This document shows, piece after piece, positions 46,801-59,600 of a DNA stretch of 64,000 nucleotides (within the stretch, counting starts at the first letter, position 1; each line of letters begins with the position of its first letter). The stretch is taken from contig CAWUHX010000016.1 of the NCBI GenBank assembly GCA_963922205.1, forward strand, positions 1,674,001-1,738,000. The letters run 5' to 3'. Under the pieces are notes generated by a model. It was not told the DNA's origin and made no database searches. It saw only the letters and a program-made list of their open reading frames with translations. This DNA comes from Romanomermis culicivorax. Taxonomy: Eukaryota > Nematoda > Enoplea > Mermithida > Mermithidae. A program made the translations under genes and the position numbers.

Positions 46801-46964
46801 AAATCGTCTCTACAAAATAGTCGGCCATCCCTCGTGAAACATTTATCTTTCAACAAAATGTTGCAGATGGAACATTTGACGCAACTATTGTGCCATGCTT
46901 TGTCCAAAACTTGCGATAAATAACGTTCAAAAATCGGTTGATTACAAGCGGCGCAGATGATCAT
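34836..46964 (-). CDS. LHX1: LHX1/5 (lim1) LIM-homeodomain transcription factor, complete, seven exons
   Basis: Exons on the minus strand: 46964-46795, 45731-45526, 43568-43299, 43031-42868, 40593-40449, 37988-37764, 35023-34836. Phases agree and give 455 residues. Exon 1 encodes LIM domain 1 ([29 protein letters not shown]) and exon 2 encodes LIM domain 2 ([37 protein letters not shown]). Exon 3 is an Asp/Ser-rich linker. Exons 4 and 5 encode the homeodomain, from [20 protein letters not shown] through [20 protein letters not shown] to [16 protein letters not shown]. An intron falls after the codon for the Gln that precedes VWFQNRR. Exons 6 and 7 form a Pro/Gly-rich C-terminus. The homeodomain assigns it to LHX1/5 (Drosophila Lim1, C. 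elegans lin-11). It is a nuclear regulator of neural and embryonic patterning in other animals. LIM domains bind LDB-type cofactors. Confidence 0.95.
35024..37763 (-). other. lim1 intron 6 (2.7 kb)
   Basis: Donor ATG/GTAAGTGCG and acceptor TATTTTAG. It contains a dispersed repeat (about 36670-36990) and a C-run with GTGCATGTATG (about 37285-37318). No exon is seen. Confidence 0.8.
36670..37320. repeat. Dispersed repeat related to 28848-29800
   Basis: The two regions share CTGTAATCAATG, then CTTTCTCGT, then CAATAATCTGA, and later AGTATGCTTTGTTTAGAAAA or a close variant, followed by a C-run and CCCACGTGCATGTATG. Both belong to one old transposable-element family. Copy B is at about 55486-56136. 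Confidence 0.6.
37989..40448 (-). other. lim1 intron 5 (2.5 kb)
   Basis: Donor CCCG/GTAAGTTT and acceptor CAACGTATAG. It contains a further repeat copy at about 38163-38515 (AAAATGATCGACGCAGCG to CATTCCAAAATAAATGGAC). Otherwise no feature. Confidence 0.8.
38163..38515. mobile_element. MITE-like repeat with inverted TTTTGAAATGA-type ends
   Basis: The left segment TTTTAAAATGATCGACGCAG and the right segment TGTCATTCCAAAATAAATGG are loosely inverted. Related ends lie at 19612-19670 (TCATTTCAAAATGAATAG; TTTATTTTGAAATGATCGA) and 28850. No coding content. Confidence 0.4.
40594..42867 (-). other. lim1 intron 4 (2.3 kb), inside the homeodomain
   Basis: Donor CAA/GTAAGCC and acceptor CCATCCAG. It holds a degenerate MITE copy (40796-41000). 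No exon is seen. Confidence 0.8.
43569..45525 (-). other. lim1 intron 2 (2.0 kb)
   Basis: Donor TTAA/GTAAGT and acceptor TTCTTCTAG. The duplicated block ends within this intron at 45185 in copy A. No additional exon is seen. Confidence 0.8.
45732..46794 (-). other. lim1 intron 1 (1.06 kb)
   Basis: Donor ATGAG/GTCAGG and acceptor TTTTTCAG. It separates the two LIM-domain exons. It is unique in the window, because copy B does not reach this far. Confidence 0.8.
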
Positions 46965-47919
46965 GAATAAAGTTTCAGAAAGTATAAGATCGATTAGAAT
47001 CCTGTAGAATGAAAAGCAACATTAGTCTATAGAACTACAATAACAGGGTGAATTTGACGTCTGCAAGATATGAATTTATATTCTTATTGATAGAAAATTT
47101 TAGCCTACATATATTTATCCGGAAAAATTTCAATGTCCACATTTTTGCATATTTTTCGAGTAAGCTAAATATTCCCGATTTTTAGCACTTTAGAATGTCC
47201 TGTATTTTATACCGCTTGACTTATGTTTGATTTATTTTCGTGAAATGCAACGAAATAGGAACCCATACAATAAATGTAGTCCGTTTTTTATAAAATGCTT
47301 CTAAAATGAAGAATGATAAAAATCAGTAGTATCGTCAAAATCGTTCGCACAAAGCTTTTGCAGCAAGATTTTTTGTTCACAAAATAGCTAACGATTGGTC
47401 GAGCAAGCTCACAAATTTACAGTTCATTGTGACCTATGGTTCAGCAGAAAGTCGTAAAAATATGGAATAGTACTTGCTTTCCACTTTTATTATTTAGAAA
47501 CATTTCAGGAAAAACAGATTATAGTTCCTCAATCCTCACTCGTATGACAACACCAAGTCCTACAATCCCGATTAATATATTCCGATATTTCATATATGTC
47601 AACATGATCCACAAACTTTAAGCAATCGTAGATGTATTTATCATTTTTCGAATCCTCTGAAACGGTTAAAACTGATCTTTCCTTAAATGTCTCACAAAAA
47701 TTAAAATTATAACAAAAATACTTTGTCGAAAATTTTATACTGTACGATGCAAACTTTTCAATAGTTAAACAGTGCAGACGTCAATATAACTTTCCTGTTT
47801 CGCGGCTACACTGAAAAAATAGGAAAATACGGCAATAAAAAGGGCGTTTTTTGGCGTGTGGCACGAGAGACCATGTTTTTAAAACAAAAAAAACGCGGCT
47901 GTTAACGACCAAGTTTGGA
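46965..47919. other. lim1 upstream region
   Basis: A splice acceptor CATTCTACAG lies about 40 nt before the lim1 ATG (minus strand, near 47004), so a 5'UTR exon or a trans-spliced leader is likely. A MITE copy occupies 47278-47530. The rest shows no gene up to the gap. Confidence 0.5.
47278..47530. mobile_element. MITE with AAATGCTTCTAAAA inverted ends, second full copy
   Basis: The left end GTCCGTTTTTTATAAAATGCT and following TCTAAAATGAAG pair with the right end TTATTTAGAAACATTTCAGG and AAAAACAGATTATAG. It is about 250 bp and non-coding. It is the same family as 32031-32290, with diverged interior. Confidence 0.6.
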
Positions 47920-48019
47920 NNNNNNNNNNNNNNNNNNNNNNNNNNNNNNNNNNNNNNNNNNNNNNNNNNNNNNNNNNNNNNNNNNNNNNNNNNNNNNNNN
48001 NNNNNNNNNNNNNNNNNNN
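47920..48019. other. Assembly gap (100 N)
   Basis: Exactly 100 N, the conventional length for a gap of unknown size. It joins unique sequence to the start of a block already present at 29206. Confidence 1.
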
Positions 48020-50846
48020 GAAACCCATACCCAAATGTTGAGACTGCGCTTAAACTCGAAAGAATTCGAAAAAAGTGGCTTTTGTGGCCTTTTTTGGGAA
48101 AATTTTCGAAAGTTTCGTTTTTTTCTAATTTTGGGGACCCCACCCCCCCAAAATTTTGCAAATTTCGAGACCTCCACCCTAAAATCCAGCTCCCTCCAAC
48201 TGGTCGGAATTCCTACAGGCAATGCACAGCATAGAAATTCTGCTGTGTGTCAGCCTAGACAGGGGGTAGAATAGAAATTTTTTTCGTTCTTGATAACGAA
48301 GAGAAAGGTCTTAGAAAAGTATTTTAACATTCAAGCAGCATATTCTTCAACCTATAGTAGTCAAATAAGTGAAATTATTTGCTTACAGCACTTTTGAAGT
48401 TTTAATGGAATCGTATGCTTTGTTTAGAAAAATTGTTAATTTACAGCATTATTTCCATTTTTACGACAACTTTCTCTTCTCTCTTGCTCATTTTCCCTTC
48501 GTCATCTTCCCAATGATTGCTGGGAGAAATCTGCTGGGGGTCAATTAAAATCTACTGGGGATCAAAATCCCCCCCCCCCTCGAATCCCCCACCCACGTGC
48601 ATGTATGCTTACAGGTATGATTGAATCCGTCGTTTCTGAGTAAACGGGCTTTAATTATTTCTCACCCTTTCAATTTCATTCCCCTTTTCTATTTCTGATT
48701 CAAATTTACATTTACTGCATTTCGAATTTCAAAATCGATTTCTTAATTAAATTTAATTCTGACTCGTAATTCTAATTCACTTCTATTTTTTCATTTCTTC
48801 CTGATTTCAAATAAATATTCCTTTTCAAATAAAAACTTTTTCACAATTTTTTTTCAAAACATTCCCAGAACATCCATCAAAGAAAAATGACTACATTTGT
48901 CACAAATCGCGAGCTCGGTTTTTGTATCAATTAATTTATTCCGATCCGAAAAGGATAAATCGAGCTTGCGATGATCCTCAACACTTGTTGGGTAGCCCCT
49001 ATACGATTTTGGGACGATGACTATACTGTGCATTTGATTTCGAGACTTAATTAGTGAATGGTGAAGTACTCCACTCCCGCAACTGAACTTCATCTTCTGA
49101 AAATTCAATTTGAGAAACATTTATCATTTTTAATTCTCTCAGAAATTGTTGAAAGTGATTTTGAACATTTTTAAAAATAAAACGATTTCTAGCAAATCTC
49201 ACATCATTTTACTGAATATGAAATTAATGAAAACTTGGAACATTGCAACTTTTTCCAGACTGTTTTTCTGGTCGCTCGACAGCTTTGCAGTTGAAAATGA
49301 TCGATCGAAAGTATCCACAATTCTTTCTTGCTTGCCACATTTTGCATGCCTGAGTGTGAAATTTTTCTAGCATTTTTCAAACTGCCAGAATTCACTACTT
49401 GTAGCCTTTCAAGGAAAATATGAATATATTCCTGAATCAGGCACTTATCTCAAGTGTGAGCACAATTTCATTCGTGATATTTGTAGTTTTTAGAAATGTG
49501 ATTCACAATTTATAAATTTTGATGGGATTACATGCATGTTTTGTTGGATGCACATGTGCCGATGTCAGATCAACTGTTGTCCTTGTCAAAAACTTTAGCT
49601 GCAGTAAGCTGATAAGAATTCATATTTTTCTTTAAATGGAAAGTTAAGCAAGTACCAATTCAGATTTTCGCGATTCTTTGATAAAAATATAGGTGTTACG
49701 TGCTGATAAATTCAGCAACGCATGTGATTCCTTTTTATGTTAAAGTTTTATTATTATTAATCGTTTTTGTTATTTTTGTCATTTGTCCTTGTTTTGTACA
49801 ATGCATTTGTCGTATCATCTACAGTACACCTATTAGCATGAATACTTTAAAGGGCACTCGTTGCTAACAGTTATTTTCAGGGCATCACATGCCCCTTGTG
49901 TCAACAAATCGAGTGCCACTCTTGCTGATGCAAGTGAATAGCTGTAAGAATTTGTGTTAAAGACGTTCATATGTTTTGCATAGGCACTAAGCCGGCCTCA
50001 ATGCTGAGCATATTCAAACTAGGCAAGTGCCTATGTGCACACAGGCCCTGCCCTGCAAAGACACCTTTGCAGGCATCGGCCTGGGCGTCTTCAACTCTGC
50101 CCCAAGTCTTACAGTAGATACTCAAGTGTATATAATTGCGTGTTGTCCCGTTTTAGGATCCCTCTGAACCTTCTGGCCTTCGTTGGTTTTGGTCTGAGTT
50201 GTGTTGCGCTTTGGCCTTACATCATCGATAATTTGCATCATTGACAATCGTCTTTATTATACATATTCTATTAATTATTATCTTTGGCCCATCGACTTTG
50301 TATCTTCAATAAATTATACGCTGGCCATCAGTCTTTGTTCAACTTTACAGATTCCTATAAGCCGTACCCGTCCTTCACGCTAGTCTTTAGCTTCATTGTT
50401 TTGACCTATGCATCCCGCAAGCCGTACCCGTTCTTCATGTCGACCCGCAAACCCATTCTATGTTAGTCATCAATTCATTTTACATTAGCCATCAGCTCGA
50501 CTTACGCTAGCCGTCCATTGCGACCCGTTCGAACCCGCTCGTACCCATAGCTGTTCCCTCCCCCCGGACTAGGTAAGTTCTAGGGCGTACTAGCATTTAG
50601 TTCAGATAAGAGTACTTTCTCCTGAGTGGGCTCCCCTCCCTAGCGCCCACTCTTTTATCAGCAACACTCCCTCCCTGAGGTCGGGTCAAGAGTGATCTTT
50701 TGGTCCACGACCAGGATCCTCAATGCTCAGGTCGTCCCACGGATGGCCTTGTCCATCGTCCACACTGACTGGACCAATGTTCACCAATAACCTGGTGGCG
50801 TTATCCTTACCTACAGCGAAGCCCCCCCAAAGCAGCGCCACAGTAC

Positions 50847-51106
50847 CTATATATAGTCTGTTTTTCTTGAAATGCTTCTAAATAATGAAAGTGGAAAGCA
50901 AGTAGTATTTCAGATTTTCACGATTTGCTGATGAACAATATATCGTATAGGACTGTAAACTTGTGAACATACTGACCTAACCTTTAACAATTTTTAGAGA
51001 AAAAAATTTTACAGAAAGAGCTCTATGTAAACGATTTTGACGATAATACTGATTTGTGTCAGTTTTCTATTTAGAAGCATTTTATAAAAAACATGCTATA
51101 GTTCTT
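50847..51106. mobile_element. MITE copy in duplicated block B
   Basis: The counterpart of 32031-32290 at +18816, with the same inverted ends. Confidence 0.6.
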
Positions 51107-53651
51107 TCTATAGCTGGTACTCACTGGGTAGGGTGAAATAGGCCAACACCTGGTGTCATCACATGGCACCAGGTGACATGGCTTTATAGTGACATAGGAT
51201 AAGAAATTTATCAGCGGACTGACCTAACCTTTAATAATTTATTGACTAAAAAATTTTGCAGTAAGACCTCTATGTATACGATTACTGATTTGTGTCACTT
51301 TTCTATTAGAAGCATTTTATAAAAAACAGACTCCATGTCCTTGATTCAACATTGTTTGGAAAGAGGATTGTCAAGCAAGGATTACCTTTGAAAGCTCGTT
51401 ATTGCCTCATCCTTGTTGAAACGATGAAATTATCCAGTTTCGAAAAATTCGGATTCTCGAAAAGGAAATACTTTTGCTGGAATGCCAATGCTTTAACCAA
51501 ATGCGAGTGAATTATTGTCTTTTTTAATGGGTAAATTTAAACACTTCTGTACGCCGATTCGGAAGTAAAAATCCCGCGATTAGGAATCCTAGGGTTCCTA
51601 CGATAATCGTATTCCTAAGATCCGGATTCCTGCGATAATCAGTCTCCAGAATCAAAAATCCTATATGATGTTTTTCCTACAAAACAATGAATATGGAAAT
51701 GAGTTAGTTGTGAATGTTGTGCCGATTTTTAATCGCCTCAGTGTTATTTTACAATAGACGATAAGATGCTGTCTGAAATTTTCAGCTTTATTTTCATTAT
51801 AAAATTCAGAGAAGAAAAGATTTCAATCCAGTTTTTCAGTTTGGGAAAAATATGACAATCGCTAATTCCTTAAATGCGTTTTCATGATCATGAATCATTC
51901 TTTAAATTTTCTTGTATGTACTAACGTAGTCCGGTCATTTATTGAGCATTGTTGCTCCGTTGATAACAAAAAGTTCCAAATGGAAAAAATCTATTCCTGC
52001 AGTGGAACGTTTGGCAATTACGTTTCGATATTTTGCAATTAGAAGGAGAAATACGCACTTTTATTCAATTTTCGTGTTGGCCTCTCAACAATTTTAGGTA
52101 TAATAGGTGAAAGATGCGACAAGACAGATGAAAAAATCTCACTAATAACATATCTATTCTAGTTTATCATCTCGAAATTTCATATCTATGGCTGCAGCAT
52201 AATTATTCCCAGTAAATCATTCGCGCCAATTTAACTTATTTTTCAAAGTTAATAATTATCAGTCGAGTCCGACAAGAGATTTCTCTAAAAATGTCTTGAA
52301 GAAACAATGAAAAGTGAACGCACTAAATACTGAAAGTCAATTTTCTAAGTTACGAGTTTTTTGGTAATCATGAGCAAAACTACAGTTTCTAATAAAATTT
52401 ACAATTTAAAAAATTTGTAATAGTTTCTTGACTGAGAGCAATGAAACGATGCAGAATTGGTTTGAAGATATAAGATTCCTTCGCGAATGGGCTCTTCTGC
52501 TAGGTATTTTTTTGATTTTTAAAAATTGTTCTGGGGTTTTTCAAAACATTATCCTGAAATGAAAAGAAGTGAACTTGTCTTGAGCTATGCTAACCAGTTT
52601 GTGATTTTTGAGCGTGAATGAAATTCTGACTTATGAAACTACACTATTTTGCTATCGAACGCAAAAGACCAGGAGCCGATTTTGTCAAAGAGACTGAGCT
52701 GAGCTTCAGTTCATACTGTAGCTTATGATTATATGTATGTTATACCATTGCTGCTAAGAGTTGCTCAGCTGCGGTCAAGATTCCCGATGCGTTTTGTATG
52801 AAGGAGTTAAGCTGCAGCTAAGCTGCACCTTAACGGCAATGATGTAGCATATTCTTCTCTGGCTTACTGTACTACAGGAAGGCCATTTTTTAGATCGTCC
52901 CTGTGCTTTAAACTTTTCAGGTGGTTATGCTTTGCATAAATGCCTAAAATTTTCAGAATTTTTATAAAAAATAATTCGTGATTTTGTCGTAGAATTCATC
53001 CGACAAATCCTAGGGTCCTTATGATAACCGTAGGATTCCTAAGATTCGTGGGATAATCGTATGATTCCTTGAATCATCGTAGGAATCCTATGATCATTGT
53101 ACGAAATCTACGATTATCTTACGAGTCCTAGGATTATCGTAAGAATCGTAGGATTATCGCAGGAATTTTGATCACGACTGTTCAATGTTCGTATCGTACA
53201 CGTCCTCAGTACTCCACAGATCCGTGGAAATGTTAGATGGAAACTATCACGGTTTTAGTTTAGTTTGGCATTTCCAACGTAGAATTTTCTCAAATAAATG
53301 TAGATATAAGCTTTTTCACATCTCTCAAGTCTATTTGCAGACGTACTGGGTCTATTTTGAATGTTTGACGATATTTCATTATAATTCCACAAAAATTAAA
53401 ATGCAAAAAAACAATCTAAAAAATTTTGAATGTACTTGAGTTAAATCTCCTCATCACATTTTTTACATAATCATCGCACGACCGAAAAATACAAATAAAA
53501 TAAATAAAAAATGCTAAAATCTGACCAATTAGGAGATCATTATAAAAACGAAAGTCATATGTACTCGTACAAACATAATAAATAATAAATTACTGTCCAC
53601 GAAACAGGGTGTTTCATAAATTGAGTACTAATTAGGCGCTCCTCCGATTTT

Positions 53652-56600
53652 TCACCATCGCACCGAACCGGGTAAATTCAGAACGTTATGATCGATGTCC
53701 GATTTTGCGGCGACGTTCATAAGCATCGTCCCGATGAACGGGTGTTGTTGGTGCCGTAGACTATTCTCCGCGGCGCTCAAGCTCGATTGATTGTCATTCT
53801 GGCTGTCGTGATTTCCGTCCATGATGTAAGAGGAGTTTCCTAAAATACCATTACAACTTTAGCGGGCAGTTTGTAAAACAAAATCATCTTCTTATCTTTT
53901 TATTCGATGTAAAGCATCTTCTCAGTGAGAAGCCGTCAGAAAAATTGAATTATGGTTTCGAATTTTTGGAAACTGTAACAGCAAGATCACGTAGTCCGTG
54001 AGGGGCCACCTGATTTTTCCGTCGTAGGTTGAAAAACGAGGGCTAAATTTGAAAGCATGTGTGAAATGACTCATCAAAAATCATATTCCATAAATCAGGT
54101 TTCGTATAGCATTCAAGATGTCGACCGTTGAAATCATACACTAGAAATCACTTTGCAACTTGATTCCAAAAAATAAATCAAGGGCGTCTTTATTTTAAAA
54201 AAAATCAATCTATGGAGCTTGATTTTTGGTGATTCATCGAAAATTTAACACGCATTCTTCAAGTATCGCACTCGTTTTTCATGGTCGACGAAGGAATCAA
54301 GTATAGCTCTTTTCGAATTCCGTACAATATGGATAAATTTTTATTTCATCTCCCACATCGGATTGTTCCGATAGAGTGTTTTATTGACGAAGGTGATGTT
54401 CAACAAAAATAAAGTATGTCAAAAAAATCAAACATCACCGTAACCAAAGTGGATAAACCACTTACTGATACCCAATTAAAAACTGACACTCTACTGAGCC
54501 AGAATGGACATTTTTGTGCATTGATTGATCCAGCTGTGAAACCTCAGGTATTCTTTTGGGTATTTTCACGCGGTAACGACAAATGGACAGCTTTTGAGAA
54601 ACTTTAACTTGATTTGATACCAAAGTAATTGATCCTGATCAACATTCACAACGATTCAGTTTTAATCAAAATGAATCAGAACTGCGGGGCATCTGCAATA
54701 TTATTAATACTATTTCAAAATTCCACACGCGTTGTGTTATTGAAATCATGATCTCAAATCAAGATAAATCAAAAACGAATTACTACATCAGACAAACGAA
54801 GGGTTTATTATCAAGACACACTCTTAAAAATTAGACCTTGAAACTTTCACAGATTTCTACCGTACAGTAACCTATATATACATATTATATTATTGAATAT
54901 TGTTGATCCATGATTATCAAAATGACGTAAGAATCGACATCAAGAAGACAGTCCTTCAATGTGAATGAGTATATCTCGTTAGTTACTCCAGTTGTCTATG
55001 ATAGGTTTACATAATAAGAAGCTAAGTAGAAACGGAATTTAAAATTTTCGTTGCATGACAGTGGCTCTAGTAAGACGAAAATTCTTATGGATCCATTTCA
55101 ATTGTGTATCCAAGATTTTGGTTTCGAGGAAATGTGGAAAAAAATTAGGTAACGCAAAATCTAGTTTTCTCATCATGGAAATAAAGGGATATAATCTCCT
55201 ATGCAATTTTGAGCAATTATAGGTGAAATTTTCCATTAGCGTGATATGAAGGCTAGTGCTGTTATGGAGTTCGGGTTTAGGGTGGGCCACAAGGGAAAAA
55301 TTTTTTGAAATTAGGGCGGAGAATGATGCGCTTTATACATATTTTAGAATAATTCATCCGCAAATCATTGCAATAAGAGCGTTTGAAACTTGGCACTCCG
55401 TTTTCAGAATAAATGCGCTTTCTACGCTTAATCAGAAGGAAAATTAGGTATCTGATACTTATCTGCAAACTATCAGAAAATCAACCAACTATAGTCTATT
55501 CATTCTGAAACGACGAACGTACCGAACCGATGAAAGTGTCAATTCTGAGTAATGATGACCTTATCACTGTAATCAATGAGAAAAGCTTTCTCGTTCACCA
55601 GCAGGAACAAACAGACCACTGATAATTATCTCCAATAATCTGACCAAATATAATGAAGTTTCAATAAAATTCTATCTAAATCAAATATGGATAAGCATGA
55701 CGTTCTTCCTTTGATTTTGGACTCCCCTTTTCATGGATAAATTTATAATTTCTCTACAAAAAACTTTCCCATTCCGTCAAAATTTCGCGTCAACCATACA
55801 TGCACAGCATAGAACTTCTGCTGGGGGTCAGCCAGGACGGGGGGTCAACTATATTAGTCAGATATATTAAATAATTTGCATAGACAGCACGTTTTACAGT
55901 TTTAATGTTACTCCTTTGGAATCAAGTATGCTTTGTTTAGAAAAATTGTTAAACTAAAGGATCATTTCTATTTTTATGACGACTTTCTCTTCTCTCCTGA
56001 TCATTTTCCTCCGTCAACTTCTCAATCATTGCTTGCGGAGTCAAATCTGCTTCGGGTCAGCAAGAATCTGCTGGAGGTCAATAAAAATCTGCTGGGGGTC
56101 AATACCCCCCCCCAAACCCCCCACGTGCATGTATGGCGTCAATTTTAACATCATTTTTTTATCGCTGCATTTGACATTTCAAAGTAATACGCTGTAGAAA
56201 ATATAGCTCCGGCTCGAAGTGCACAAACTTTTTCCTATTTCTCTGTTTGGCATAGCTTCAAACTGCATTTTGTATGTAAAAAATTCATTCCATCTAGGGG
56301 AGGGCATATACCCCTGTGGTCCCTTCCTTGGCTACGCCACTGACCTACCATCTATGTTGGGTCATTCATGGCCGAAAATAATCATTCATCATTTTCATTC
56401 ACGCTAAATCAGATTGGATATGATTCACTAAATCAGATTTGTTGATATAATCATTCACAAAATTTTGACTTTAGTATCCTTCTGATAGACCAATCGCCCA
56501 GGTTAGACCCGAGAATTCAACATGGAAAGCGCAAGTCTTATAAAACCTTGTGAGAAGATATTTCACAAGTCGCACTTACCATTATGATCCATCTGGCCGT

Positions 56601-59600
56601 TTGAACCCATGTCATCGGGGTGATTCATCGGCGGCATCATGAACGGTGCGCCCGGAGGCGGTGGCGGCCCGCCGCCCGGCGGCAGCAATCCAGCCATTTC
56701 CAAGCGGCTGGCGGAGCCGTTCGGGTGATCGCCATTGCCGAAAACGTCGCAGTAGTAGCTCATGGCGTGGTGATAATAAGCATCTTCGGGTCTTGGGAGG
56801 CCGTCTATACGTTGGAGAAAAAGCATTTAATACACTATAACATTGTAGAGGATCAAGAGCCGAGATTGAAATACCAAATCAAAGTTTCATGATGCTGATT
56901 GGTCTACTGCATTCCAAAATCGCCGAATGATCCGAAAATTCTTTCCATCACGCTTACTCAGATAGTCTAAACTTCTTTCGTTTTAAAATGATCGACGCAG
57001 CGATCCCATAAAAGTGAATTCCGAAAAACTAGCAAAGCTCATTACTGTTTTGAATGAAGAAAATTTCTCATCAATGAGCGGTAAACAGAAAAAAATTTCT
57101 TCCCGTAACCTCATTGTCAAATTTCTCGAGAAACACTCAAGTGTCAAATACTGTTTTATCCATATCAAAAGTATATAAACAGCGGTCTTCCTATGATTTT
57201 GGCGCTCAAATTGTCACAGAGAAATTCAGTGTTTTTCTAAAGTATAAAATTTTCCATTCGGTGAAAATTGCGAACCAAATTGAAACTACTTTTTCTGTTT
57301 CCTCTACGTCTGTCATTCCAAAATAAATGGACTGTAGCCCACTGTTGGACGAGCATCAAATTTTCTCAATTTCTTCTGCTTGGTTACAGTATAATTTTTT
57401 GCTTTCATTGTTTTGTTTGCCAAACTATTTCTGCTGATGGCTTCTTCGCCATGAAACCACTGATTGCATCGACGGCTACATAAAATTTTCCCTGAACTGG
57501 TCAACGCAATTATTGCTCCTTTTTGGAAAGTTTCCTTCTATATTGGAAGATATGCATAACTTCTTAGTACACCAAATTTTAAAATCAAGGTCTTTGACTG
57601 GACATACTTCATATTGTGGTAATATCTGGCCTTTCTGGAAAACTAAATTAGCACACACTTTGTCGGTAAAATGTGAAACGGGGAATAATGTATTTTTTCC
57701 AAATTGTCGCTTATTCGCCTAGCAACAGGTTCGGGAAAGATTTCCACGAAAACCTCCATTTCCGATCGCAAACAACCCCTTCGTTTTTCTGACTCATTCC
57801 TGCCTATTCTACTATTCATTCATCCAGTTGATGCAACGTTTTCCCAAGCGGGTCATCGTTTTTCTTTGCATTCTGCCAAAAAGCTAACAAAAAGGGAGAT
57901 TTTTATCGCGCTTTTAATTTTATTATTAGCTTAACGTTTAGCTGGGCTTCAAGAAATGCTACTGAGAGCACCACCAACAACGAATCTTTATCTCCCAAAA
58001 TCCATCTGTGGTCTTTTAGACGTTTTCGTAGTAATAGTAGTATGTAAATCACGGGGGAATTGCGGAAAATGGAGAAGCAAGGAAGAAAAAAAGAAAAATG
58101 TATGCAAATTCCCAGAACGATTCCGTGGATAGAACGTAGCGTTCTTCCTTCCTAGATTTTTGACAGCTTTCCAATACGCCAATTCCTTTGCTTAGTAAAG
58201 TAAAAAATAAAAGTAGCAGAATAGAACAAAACAAAAACAACGAAAACACGTAACAAAATAACAAATTTGATCTTTTATGCATTCCAATTTTTCTTCTAGG
58301 ATTCTATCCCCCATACGTGAATCAAAAAAGAACATTCTCATTTTACTGTAATCCGGCTTATTTGCTTTCAGATGATACAGTATACTTGCCAGAATTTTAT
58401 ATCTCCTAGCGACAGCCGCCAATTAAGCATATACATACACAGAAAAACAATATCATTCTAATCTCTCTTACGGATGCACCTGTTTTTGTGAGGTTGGACA
58501 CAATTTTTCCTTCTAAGGTTACGTAAACAAAGAAGCCCAGTGGTCACTTAACGCTCTTTTTCTCTGGGTCAGCAATACAGTAAATCTTTGTGAGTAATTA
58601 TGGCGTCGAATGACCGGGTAGCTTTTTATGACGTAATTAAAAAGGGCGTTCGAGGCAGCACGAAAATTGTGGTCAAAATTGGGGTCAGATTGACGGAAAT
58701 TTTGAAATCTTATAACTTGATCAAAAATTAGGCTATATCAGTCTACAAGGTATGTTTAGATTTGACGTAACAAAACCTATCGTCTGATATCCGATTGTCA
58801 TTTTTATGAAAATGTAGTAGTCCCCGAACAACCAAAACTCGTCGAGGACTAAAATATCTATTACTCTTGAATTCGAAATTTTTGAAGTAAAAGATCCAGC
58901 ATTACAGAGCTGAATTCTGGACATCGTTTCGTGCACAATTTTTGACTGCGCAACATCGTCGTGCAACGAAATATCTTGGGAAACTGACTGTAAAGAGATC
59001 TATCCTGAAATACTTTTTGAAGAACTGTGACTAGAAGGTCATCAAAATATAACACACGTGGGTCCTAAGGTCGTCTTTACACTTGATTCGCATGTTCAAA
59101 ATCCCCAAAATTTATTATAACTCTACAGTATTGAGGTCTGCTTCATCATGTATTTGAAGTCCAATTGGTCACGTTTATTGAGAATGAAATTTCGATAACA
59201 TGATCAAAATGGGAAAATACTCGTTAATACGGGTTTCCCACCTTAGACAATTTGTTAAACTTACCCGGGTAAAGTCCGTTCGGGTCGCCTACCATTGAAG
59301 GGTCGTCGCGCAGAAGGGCATTGCGGACGCGGCGGCTTCCGGGCCGGAATCCACCATAACGCAATTGCTTCATTCGACGTTCTTTGGAACGGCGGTTTTG
59401 AAACCACACCTGGATGGAGCGAAGAAAAAATTTCAAGTTTTCAAGGGGAAATTAAATTATGCAAATCCTGTATAATAAATACGTTTAAAAAATACGGATT
59501 CGTAAGATGATATTCCAGTCGTCGTTATTCCGTCTAAGCATTTTGAAATAATGTGTTAGTATTGTTTACGTATCTCAGTTTTGAGTTGTAAAGCTGCCAA